NCBI GenBank assembly: GCA_002751075.1
Contig: NAOQ01000154.1
Location: 1-11,101 of the forward strand
Direction of reading: 5' to 3'
Source: Ichthyophonus hoferi
Taxonomy: Eukaryota; Opisthokonta; Ichthyosporea; Ichthyophonida; Ichthyophonidae
Length of the DNA: 11,101 nucleotides
In this document: piece after piece, positions 1-7,936 of the stretch
How positions within the stretch are numbered: position 1 is the stretch's first letter
Layout of the letters: the number at the start of each line of letters is the position of its first letter
Notes under the pieces: generated by a model
Database searches by the model: none
The model's input: the letters and a program-made list of their open reading frames with translations, nothing else
Told to the model about the DNA's origin: nothing
Translations under genes and position numbers: made by a program

Positions 1-216
1 ATATATGTATGTATATATGTATGCATGTATGTATGTATGTATGCATGTATGTATGTATGTATGTATATATGTATGTATGTATGTATATCTCTTTATATGT
101 ATGTATGTATGCATGTATGTATGTATGTATGTATGTATGTAGGAATGTATGTATGTATGTATGCATGCATGTATGTATGTGTATATATGTATGTATATAT
201 GTATGTATGTATGTGA
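1..216. repeat. (ATGT)n microsatellite
   Basis: About 215 bases made almost wholly of the tetramer ATGT, with interruptions (ATGC, ATAT, one short CTCTTT break near 90). Open frames through it only encode repeated Met-Tyr-Val-Cys and are products of the repeat. The tract continues to the left edge, so its full length is unknown. Confidence 0.95.
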
Positions 217-391
217 TGATATGGTAGAGGTAGCTAGATGATAATAATTAGAATAATAGTAATGATATTAGTTATTAGTATTAGTAAGAATATTTATCAA
301 ACAGCCCTTTCCTATAGTGGTTACTATGGTTACTATATATATATACTATATACTATATGCATATTAACCAACCAACGCATCATATGCCCAG
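217..391 (+). other. AT-rich intron end before the Q-rich exon
   Basis: This stretch is rich in TAATA and TACTATA words and holds no coding signal. It ends in ATATGCCCAG, which I take as the 3' splice site at 390-391. A TATTAAC word at 362-368 is a plausible branch site about 25 bases upstream. The reading frame of the next exon is open only back to 368, which agrees with an intron ending here. The splice site is inferred. Confidence 0.45.
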
Positions 392-668
392 CCTCCTGTA
401 TCTACCGTGCACACGGCGCCCCCGTTAGAGATTATAGAGGATGGGACCAGGGGAGGTAGGACCCTGCAATGGCAGTGGTACGGTGGAGTGAAGGTAGAGC
501 GAGTGATCAGCAAGTATGCCCATCAGTATGCCCTCGCACAGCACCACCAACACCCCCCAGTCATGGATACTATCGTCGAGTCTGTTCCATCACCCATCCC
601 TGTTCCTAAATCCCCTAGTATCAGAATCCAGACTGCATTACGTGTTCCCCCAGTGGGTCAACCACATC

Positions 669-709
<41 letters not shown>

Positions 710-991
710 AAACAACAACAAAAACAACAGCAGTCCTCACAACCAAGAAAGCAACTACAACCCCAACAGTACCAGCAATTATATCAACCAAGACAAAATA
801 AGTATGTGAGTAGCAATAATATCCAACTGCAAGTAGGTAAGGCCCCGCAGAATAGACCAATGAATAATTATCTTGGTAACATGGGGAGTCAATCACAGCA
901 GCCACAAGGAAACAGTGGTGTTAAAAGACCACCCAATAATTACGATGGTTATAGACCAAATAAGGTCATGAGACCAGGGCCCAGCTTGTAG
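392..991 (+). CDS. C-terminal exon of a glutamine-rich protein (5' part outside window)
   Basis: I do not recognise this protein. The frame runs about 199 codons from a likely splice acceptor at 390-391 to TAG at 989-991. The first third is mixed sequence with a possibly structured part (GGRTLQWQWYGGVKVERVI, then KYAHQYALAQHHQH). A Pro/Ser-rich stretch follows (VPSPIPVPKSPS). Next comes a polyQ tract of 14 CAA codons at 668-709 plus K-interrupted Q triplets. The end is low-complexity Q/N/P-rich sequence with basic patches (GVKRPPNNYDGYRPNKVMRP). Such tails are common in nuclear regulatory and RNA-associated proteins, so a nuclear role is a guess from composition. A real gene is supported by the length of the frame, varied residues on both sides of the repeat and the basic C-terminus. 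Upstream exons are not visible, and the acceptor could instead be the AG at 427-428. Confidence 0.6.
668..733 (+). repeat. CAA trinucleotide repeat encoding polyQ
   Basis: Fourteen consecutive CAA codons are followed by AAA, three CAA, AAA, and CAA CAG CAG. Nearly pure CAA suggests replication slippage, so the length is likely polymorphic. The antisense valine-rich frame is a shadow. Confidence 0.95.
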
Positions 992-1683
992 AACACACGT
1001 GAACATACAGTTATTATTATTTTATTTTATTTTTTGGCCTAACACCAACCAATCGGAGTGGTTTCTTTCTTTGATTTATCCCTATCCTGCACACCCTCTC
1101 TATCTGTCGCTCATCTCTCTTCCCTTTCTCTCTCTTTTCTCTTTGATTACCTTTGATAATGTTGATTTTTTCATCATTTAGTTGAACCAATAGAAACATC
1201 ACGCATGATTTCTAACCTATTGTTGAAGGCATGATATGATGCCCAACTAATATTTTAAGTAGGACCAATGGATTGTCAGGGGAAAGCATGACCCTTGTAT
1301 GGCCATTGGATTAGCCATTTATCTCTCACATTTCATGATGTATAAGGTATGAGCCTGTGGTTATCGATTTAAATTAGATTGTTTATATATATACCTATTA
1401 TACCTATCAATCCCAGATCTTTACACATAGATATATATAATATATACGTGTACACTAGAACGGCATGCAAGGAATATGTTATGATTTGCAAGGAGAAAGA
1501 CAAATTGTAAAAGTAGATATGTCGTATTTATTTATTTAGATTTATATGTATATGTATGCAATGAGAATAAGTGAACACACAAGACTACGGTATGGTGAGG
1601 TCAAGGCTTTGTAAGCTATGTCTTTAACATATTGACTGTCATGTTTAAAAGGTGGCTGCTGGCAGCACTCTTATAATACAATA
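992..1683. other. Non-coding spacer with a pyrimidine-rich block
   Basis: This is 3' flank or UTR of the Q-rich gene and upstream region of the candidate small gene. A C/T-rich block lies at about 1062-1150 on the plus strand. No canonical AATAAA was found for the Q-rich gene. CCAATGG (about 1265) and CCATTGG (about 1300) form a short inverted pair. A short frame, MAIGLAIYLSHFMMYK ending at a possible donor AAG/GTATGAG near 1345, could be a further exon but is not supported enough to call. Confidence 0.5.
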
Positions 1684-2554
1684 ATGGCAGTTGACAAACA
1701 TTTTGACAATCTTAGTGATAGCAGTTATCTCCGTGTTGATCTTTATTTTTGGTTGTGTCTTATCTGTATTATTGTAGTCTCGTGTGTAAGTTATACTATT
1801 AGATAGTATCATATCGTGAAGCATAGTATAGTATTAGAGAGTATAATATAGTATTAGATAGCATAATATAGTATAATATAGCATAATATATTATAGTATA
1901 ATATAATATAGTATAGTATAGAATAGTATAGTATAGTGCAGTATAGTATTAGATAATATAACGTGTATAATGTCCTTGTCTACATACATGTATCGCATAT
2001 AATCAGCGGTATATGTGTTCCTTGTACGAACATATTTTGTTATTATTATATTACTATTATTGGGCGATTATTATTATGAATTGTTGGACACATTCCTCCC
2101 AAAGTGACAGGTATATGTGATGTGATTCGACTGTATTGACAAGGTCGTTTTCACCCTCTTTATCATAGAAAATGGTCAGTACAGCAGTCCTATATGACAC
2201 CTCTCAGGGTTATTGCATCGGAACTAATTTTATCTTTAGACTAGTCGAATAAATTGGGATTACCTTGAGTAAATGTGACTTAGGAATTATACAAGTATGA
2301 AGTATTGTATATTCTAGGATACACATATATGTACAGGTGTAATTATGTAACCTCGGCCTGACCGGCCTGCTACCTTAAAGAAAAACGACACCACTTTATA
2401 GGGAAGGCAAAGAGGTGAACCAATGGGTGGATATCACGCACTAATTGGGGAGATGGAAGAACTAATTGGTACTGGTGCTACTATGACCGCGGTAATTAGT
2501 ATGTTTGCCTTCAGAAGGGTAGACAGACAATATATTCTTGATAATGTGAACTGA
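1684..2554 (+). CDS. Candidate two-exon gene for a small membrane protein
   Basis: Function unknown; this is a gene model, not a recognised family. Exon 1 (1684-1785) starts at ATG with A at -3 and G at +4. It encodes 34 residues: a polar start (MAVDKHFDNLSDSSYLRVD), then a hydrophobic helix (LYFWLCLICIIVVSC). It ends exactly at a strong donor, GTAAGT (1786-1791), in phase 0. The proposed second exon (2402-2554) follows TTTATAG and is also in phase 0. It encodes 50 residues including MGGYHALIGEMEELIGTGAT and ends in FAFRRVDRQYILDNVN before TGA. AATAAA lies 51 bases past the stop, at 2605-2610. The product would have 84 residues and one clear membrane segment. Exon 1 could instead join the acceptor at 2168. 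The matching phases, the donor and the poly(A) signal are the support; no homologue came to mind. Confidence 0.35.
1795..1965. repeat. Degenerate TAGTATAATA tandem repeat
   Basis: About 170 bases consist of variants of TAGTA, TAATA and TAGTATTAGA words in irregular tandem order. It lies in the proposed intron of the candidate small gene and explains the lack of coding sequence there. Confidence 0.85.
2169..2252 (+). other. Possible alternative terminal exon
   Basis: A pyrimidine-rich acceptor (GTTTTCACCCTCTTTATCATAG, about 2147-2168) precedes a phase-0 frame. It reads K then MVSTAVLYDTSQGYCIGTNF and a few more residues to TAA at 2250-2252. AATAAA (2248-2253) overlaps the stop. This acceptor looks stronger than the one at 2401, so exon 1 at 1684-1785 could splice here and give a protein of about 61 residues. 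The frame is short enough to be chance. Confidence 0.22.
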
Positions 2555-2604
2555 AATCTTAGTCCCATTCTACAAGTATGCAGGAATGGCCTTCTCCAAC
2601 AACC

Positions 2605-2610
2605 AATAAA
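2605..2610 (+). terminator. AATAAA poly(A) signal
   Basis: A canonical hexamer lies 51 bases after the TGA at 2552-2554, a normal spacing for a 3' UTR in a compact genome. Its meaning depends on the candidate small gene being real, because AATAAA also arises by chance in AT-rich DNA. Confidence 0.35.
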
Positions 2611-2944
2611 AGAAATAGACCCCAATGGCACCCACCAATAGAAAATACTGGACCATAAAAGGGCATGACAATGCGAGTTTAAATTATAATTAATGCTAAT
2701 TTTGGTCTATGGCATAAACCAGTGGGCATGGTCATCACCTAATATGATTGGAGTACATAAAATCATCCAATAGGACCTTCAAACAAAGTATGTTATATTT
2801 CTCTCCTAATATCATAGGATAGTCAATAGCAATACATGTCTTGCACATTTTTTAACACAGAAATATAGTCATAACATTGTACATTTTCCTCTGTTGATTT
2901 GAAAACTATTTAATAAGCATTCATTGATACTTAGGTAGTTGCTA

Positions 2945-2994
2945 GGGTAAGGGGTGGTCCGATGAAATCGATCGGATCACCAACCTCGCTACCC
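2945..2994. ncRNA. Strong bulged hairpin, possible structured RNA
   Basis: GGTGGTCCGAT (2953-2963) pairs with ATCGGATCACC (2971-2981) as 11 bp with one G-U pair around a 7-base loop. Pairing goes on as AGG/CCT and GGGTA/TACCC, with right-side bulges AA (2982-2983) and CGC (2987-2989). This gives 19 pairs within 50 bases, much more GC-rich than its surroundings. A structured RNA or the hairpin of a mobile-element tail are both possible. On the minus strand the same bases read MGSEVGDPIDFIGPPLTLAT and then a stop, so a small coding exon cannot be excluded. No RNA family was recognised. Confidence 0.35.
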
Positions 2995-3166
2995 ATGAAC
3001 CCAAGATAAAACACACTGGAAATTAAAACTATCAAATAGCTTGAAATAATTAGGTTGTATGCACATGTATGCTATGAAGTTCCCCTCGAAGTGTTTTAAA
3101 AGATATGTATAATATATGCCATAGGAGTGGAGGATTCAATTAAGTATGATCTGTGAATTGAATTAC

Positions 3167-3185
3167 TCATCGGTAGGGTAAAACT

Positions 3186-3223
<38 letters not shown>
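3167..3223 (-). rRNA. Isolated 28S rRNA fragment (peptidyl-transferase region)
   Basis: The minus strand reads CGTGAGCTGGGTTTAGACCG and onward, matching my recollection of conserved nuclear 28S rRNA for 36 bases. After an extra TTAG come 11 more matching bases (TTTTACCCTAC), one C-for-T change and GATGA. The piece belongs to domain V, at the peptidyl-transferase centre and shortly before the sarcin-ricin loop. The ending GGTTAGTTTTACCCTAC is the nuclear form, not the bacterial or mitochondrial one. Neither flank continues as rRNA, so this is a 57-base chip and not an rRNA gene. Likely sources are a template switch during retrotransposition or the head of a 28S-derived SINE. Confidence 0.85.
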
Positions 3224-3225
<2 letters not shown>

Positions 3226-4055
3226 ACAGTATTGGTCCTTATTAACTTTAACTGTCAAAATAAATCCATAATAGTCTAATAGTCAACTTGAAATACTATA
3301 AAATATAGAACACCAGATATAGACTAATTAACTACTTAGCCATAATTATTTTGGCCCGTTGCATGTGCATGTAGCCATATTTCCCAGACTTTCATAGTCA
3401 AAATATATAATAAAAATATATTTCGCATGAATGTCTCCCACTCAGCCACTCACACGCCTCCTCTGATAATCATTCCAGTAAATATCATAATAGAGACGTA
3501 AATAATAACTAGTATTTATAGCACTAGAGACTATAGCATTATTTATAGAAGGGAAAAAAATAGAGAGATCTCTGTCTTCCAGGATCTTGTCTCAAAACAG
3601 AGACAAGATAGGCTCCCAATGTAATAATGTATGCACGCGCGTCATTCAATTATTTTGAGATCATACCCGTCCTAATTATCTTTACTCTTAAGTATTGTTA
3701 TTTTTTCTACAAACAGGCACTTAAATGTATAAATAATTATCTGTTTAAGTGTAAACCTCACTACCCTCGTCTGATAGATGTCTGGAATCCTAATCGAATC
3801 CATGATACAAGACGGTAGACTACTACTATGTCAAAACCATCACTAAATTGCATTTGCCTCTATTACTCAGACTGTAATATTATCCTCCATGAGAATACGT
3901 TGTTCATAAATTCCATTTGTTTTTTTGTAAATGTACATGCCTATATATCATATGGGTGCATAGCTCTAATGGCCTCTATGCTTTCCTGCATCAAATTAAT
4001 CAAATTGCAACATATCCATTAAGATAATGAATGCTGTGAACCCTCAGCAATAAGG
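3224..4055. other. AT-rich convergent intergenic stretch
   Basis: This is the 3' flank of ZMAT2, continuing to the 28S fragment. It holds the hairpin at 3584-3609 and short chance frames around 3627-4022 with no recognisable protein features. No canonical poly(A) signal for ZMAT2 is evident near its stop. Confidence 0.5.
3584..3609. repeat. Perfect 10-bp inverted repeat (hairpin)
   Basis: ATCTTGTCTC (3584-3593) and GAGACAAGAT (3600-3609) pair perfectly around the 6-base loop AAAACA. The palindrome AGAGATCTCT lies just upstream (about 3564-3573). The site is in the 3' flank of ZMAT2. It does not match the histone 3' stem-loop. A role as an RNA 3'-end or boundary element is speculative. Confidence 0.6.
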
Positions 4056-5232
4056 CTATTTGCTTGTAGATGAAAAACCAGCAAAGCCCATAATTCGGGC
4101 CATCTCGGCCTCTTCCTCGTTCATTTCTGGAGCCTCAAGCTGTGAATAAACAAACAACAGGCAGATAAGTATTTTTTTAACAGTATGGTAGTAATAGATA
4201 ATGGTAGGTATGGGCAAGGTAAGATCTAGAAATATAAAGGCACTGTATACCGCTAGAGTGCGGTACGTGTAGACAAATACTTTATGACAAGGGGAGGTGG
4301 TGGGAGAAATAACTATCGTCTGTTAACTTGCAACACTTTGAAGGTTATTGTTGAGAATAGAACGGGGAAATATACCCTATGGTCCACCCGGAGCAATGGT
4401 AGGTCCGATAGATATATCACATAGCTTTACAATAATCACGGTGCTTCAAAAAAAAGTGTCCACCACATCAAGGTATGATAGAAATGTAGGTTTAAGACGA
4501 TAGGTTAACAAATAGGAGCCAATCACAGGCGATGCTCTAGAACCTTTCAAGGAAAGGAGCCAACATATGATGCAACCTAATATAAGAATAAAAGAATATA
4601 CAAGAAGAATGGGAGCAAAGGCAACCGAATAAGGGCAATGAACCACTTGTTGCTTACCTCTAATTTGGCCTTCTTGGCTTTCTTCTTTTTTTTCTCTGCT
4701 TCCTTTGCCGCCTCTAATCTGGCCTCAAAATCTGAATTGTGTTTAATCAGTTAGGAATAAAAAGTGTTTCATAGACATACATATCTATATATGTGTATGT
4801 ATATGTGTGTATGTATACATATATAGGTAGGTAGGTAGGTAGATATATATCTATGTAGACAGGCATGGCTCCTACCAAATTCCACGACTTTTAGTTTCTC
4901 CTCCTCTTTCTTCTTCAGGGCGGACAGTCTAGACTTGACCTTGTCTACTGTCACCCTCTCTACCTTCATAGACATCCCCAAGTTACGTTGATCTACCAAT
5001 TACCCATGGCTGTTAATATCAAATATCATATATTTGTTGTTAACCAATCAAATCATATCCTATCTGCTGTTGGCCAATGATTATCCTGCCATGTGTCATA
5101 TTTTGTAACGGTAGAATGGAGGAACCATATTTACTACAACTGACCAAGAAGAACCAGCCATTAACAACATAACTCTCTATGCTTTATGCACTAGCATGCC
5201 ATTTCGATGGTCCCACAAGTATTGGATGGTAG

Positions 5233-5264
<32 letters not shown>

Positions 5265-6042
5265 CGTATGCACGCCTATATACATCCAAAATCATTACAA
5301 GCATCAAGCTACCACGTACGTTTCTTGCCATTGATATGATCCAAGAAATTGGTGGAGTCCTTGACGGTACAGTCGCACACATTGCAATAGTAACCGCCAG
5401 ACTGTGAGAGTGCGGTATCCTATGTATGGGGGTATGTATAAGCACAGGTGGTCTAGTTTTGTGATTGGCTGGTTATCAGTTATCTATCAGATTATTGGCC
5501 TAAAATATGATCAGGAAGATGGTCAAAGAAAAGGCGACCAATGGTAGAAAAGAAGGGGTCAATTAATTAATTAATTAAATGCTGTGATAGAAAATAGTAA
5601 GTGGATAAATGATAGCAAAGAGAGAGAAGCCTGAAGAGAGAATGAAGGTAGGATAGGAGAACTAGAAAAGAACCTAGGCTGTCCATTAGCTAAATATCAG
5701 TGGAAACATGTAGGCAGAGGCCCAATAAGAAATATATAATATCAAATGAAACAATCATATGAAGTGGGGTACGTGACATAGATTAGTAAGCATAGTAACC
5801 AGGGTAACTCAACACCTATTTCTAATTGGCTTTATCTTGGTGATGGCAATTAAATAACCCAGGTGGCCAATAAATTTCTTCCATGTGCATGACTTACTTT
5901 AGTAATGACCTGGACCTTTCCCACCTTCGACTCTAAGTCTACTTTAAACTCACGTTGCTTTAGTAACTCTCTCTTGATAACACGCTGTCTTTCCCGATTA
6001 CCCTCTGTGTGTAATATATATGTATATATGTATGTTTGTTTG

Positions 6043-6073
<31 letters not shown>

Positions 6074-6797
6074 TGTATTGTGTTATATTATATTACATTA
6101 TATTAATAATGTTACACGGTTTTGTAATGTACTGTGTTGTATTAAATCGCGCCAAACTATACTATACTTTGTCTTGCAACCAATACATATATATATGAGC
6201 ACTCTGTGGTATTAGCTGATATATACCTACTTATGTGCAAGTCAAGATATATACCTAGGGGAGCGAATGGAAAAATCACCAAGGTATTTAACAATGATGT
6301 CCCTATATAACCATAAAGAGATGTTATGATATAAGTGCTAATATGTCTATATAGGTGTGAAGTAACCTCTTACCCTCTTCCTCTAACTCTTCCTCTGCCT
6401 TTCTCTTCTTGGCTAGCTCTTGGAACTCCTCCTTGTCCCATTTTCTTCGGAAATCCGTGTCGTTGACTTGCTGTCAGTTGAAAAAACATAAGTGCCTACT
6501 TTGTTTCTAATATATATACCCTCTCAGTTCCTGTTCCTCCTTATTTTCTAATATTAGGAACTAATCATTAACCCTTCCCCTTATAATCTATATTGTCTTC
6601 TTGTGTAGTATAGTGAATTAGTGAGGAATAGTAGTCTAGTTGAGGATAAAAACATGAGAATCTTTTGGTTGTAGTCACAATTACTTCCAGATAAACCTGA
6701 ATGTACCCCTGCTCATCCACCCTAATGCAAACGTATGTATAATAAACATGTATAGGAGGTAGGAGGAAGAAAATAAAATATTACTCACTTTAGACAT
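4056..6797 (-). CDS. ZMAT2: Zinc finger matrin-type protein 2 (ZMAT2/Snu23), spliceosome component
   Basis: Family role: Snu23/ZMAT2 joins the U4/U6.U5 tri-snRNP and the spliceosomal B complex, near the 5' splice site and U6, in the nucleus. Seven coding exons (minus strand): 6797-6789, 6470-6374, 6004-5898, 5401-5320, 4992-4876, 4731-4658, 4139-4056. All introns are GT-AG and phases agree, giving 189 residues against 199 in human. Residues 9-14 read [23 protein letters not shown] (about 55-71) is the conserved pre-finger segment. The zinc finger is CX2CX12HX5H with C77, C80, H93, H99 ([20 protein letters not shown]). [13 protein letters not shown] follows, then a Lys/Glu-rich helix with a KKKKKAKK patch, and the conserved end [15 protein letters not shown]. 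Exon 1 encodes only Met-Ser-Lys before GTGAGT; no in-frame ATG upstream is needed. The linker before the finger is about seven residues shorter than in human. Confidence 0.96.
4248..4265. repeat. Short hairpin in ZMAT2 intron 6
   Basis: TACCGC and GCGGTA pair as 6 bp around the loop TAGAGT. It lies in the longest ZMAT2 intron (4140-4657). It is short and may be chance. Confidence 0.3.
4775..4860. repeat. TATG/TAGG microsatellite filling ZMAT2 intron 5
   Basis: Mixed TATGTG, TATA and TAGG repeats make up more than half of the 144-base intron 5 (4732-4875). The repeat begins a few bases downstream of the donor. The frame read through it on the minus strand is an intron artefact. Confidence 0.85.
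5231..5275. repeat. (TATG)n microsatellite in ZMAT2 intron 4
   Basis: About nine near-perfect TATG units run into TACGTATGCACG. It lies inside intron 4 (4993-5319) and accounts for the open frames seen there. Confidence 0.9.
5562..5580. repeat. (TTAA)n short repeat in ZMAT2 intron 3
   Basis: AATTAATTAATTAATTAAA is a simple self-complementary run in intron 3 (5402-5897). No function is implied. Confidence 0.8.
6014..6072. repeat. (TA)n and TATG microsatellite beside the intron 2 acceptor
   Basis: ATATATGT units are followed by about 20 bases or more of pure TA. On the gene strand this sits directly upstream of the 3' splice site ACACACAG (6012-6005). The usual pyrimidine tract is therefore replaced by ACATA-type repeats. 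Confidence 0.9.
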
Positions 6798-7936
6798 GGT
6801 TCAATAATTCCAATATTGCTATTGTTGATATATTTAATTATGTTGAAAGGATTGGGGAAATAACAAATGTATACAAGTAATTAATATCAAGATTAAATTA
6901 TTTTAACCCACTAATAAAAATAATTAAATATAATTAGCTATATTTTAATGTTTACTAACAAGTTAAATACAGCTGAAGTCATTAATGTAAACAAAAATAG
7001 TAAGTATATATATATATATATATAAAGAATAGTAATAAAAATAAAATAAATAAAAAAAAGATGTATTTAAATTGTCGATCTTATAAACTATTCTATTTTC
7101 TCCAACGAGATATTGCTTATTCCTCATCTATCTGTATGGTCTACATCCATGATGGTCCGACTAAAGAGCTAAATAGAATGGTTATTATATATAATTATGT
7201 ATATATGTAAAAGAGAAACAAAAAAAGACTTAAAATATTTTAATTTATTATGAAAAATGCCAAAAAAAATTGCCAAAAAAAAAAAAAGTGTTTATGTGCA
7301 ATTTTATGGACATATTACCCTTTTAAAAAAAGCCCCTTTTGATCTTCTGACTAATACGTAGTATTGGCGATACCGTTGTTTTTGTGTGAAAATTACACAA
7401 AATATGCAAATGTTACTTACTGACTGCAGGGAATTTCAGGTCATATTAACCTGATCAATTTATTAAATATTTTGTGATAAACTTCATTCTTGTTTTTCTA
7501 TTTTGGGGTTTCTCTTCATTTTATGAATACGCAGTGACAATTTTGTTTAGTATTATAAAAAAAAAATTATAATATAAGATAGAGAAATGAGAAATAATTT
7601 TCTCTATAAATCTGAAGACTTTCAAAGGGATGGTCCTAGTAATTCTGTGGCAGGAGAAAATAATTAAAGTGGATTGTACAAACAAAATATTTAATTTAAC
7701 TCGTGTAGGATAGGCAGTTAGATGGTGAATGCTATTATCTGGAGGTTTATGGCTTGAAGTAAGCTATAGTCTTAGTCTTGAGATAAAATACTACATATAA
7801 ATTATTGTTAACAAAACCAAAATGGAGACAATATCTATAATTTGAAGGAAACCCATCAAATAGAAAAATATGAACACATAGGTTACCACAACATAAGTTA
7901 TTGTTAGCAATTATATTATCATGGTATATTGAATAA
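6798..7936. other. AT-rich spacer upstream of ZMAT2
   Basis: ZMAT2 transcription is expected to begin at the low-coordinate end of this region. It has A/T homopolymers (about 7261-7287, 7558-7567) and a TA run at about 7004-7023. A CCAAT word lies at about 6809, close to the ZMAT2 start. I see no TATA box distinguishable from the AT background. The 69-codon minus-strand frame at 7747-7956 has no family features and reads as chance. Confidence 0.5.
7004..7023. repeat. (TA)n microsatellite
   Basis: About ten TA units lie in the spacer, next to A-rich sequence containing many AATAAA words. Confidence 0.9.

Noticed and set aside
9-227. Open frames of Met-Tyr-Val-Cys repeats
   Set aside because: Pure translation of the ATGT microsatellite.
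621-905. Minus-strand valine-rich open frame opposite the polyQ exon
   Set aside because: It is the antisense of the CAA repeat and adjoining coding sequence.
1299-1346. Hydrophobic 16-codon frame ending at a GTATGA donor
   Set aside because: Could be an upstream exon of the small gene, but the donor is weak, the frame is short and no clear partner acceptor was found.
2369-2378. GCTACCTTAA equals the complement of the 28S site used by R2 elements
   Set aside because: Ten bases only, with no flanking rRNA and no element sequence.
2434-2631. Minus-strand 65-codon frame
   Set aside because: Antisense to the candidate second exon; no family features and no splice or poly(A) support.
3424-3445. 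CGCATGAATG followed by TCCCACT resembles another 28S stretch
   Set aside because: Only a 10-base match plus a 7-base match with a gap; too short to separate from chance, and on the opposite strand to the clear 28S fragment.
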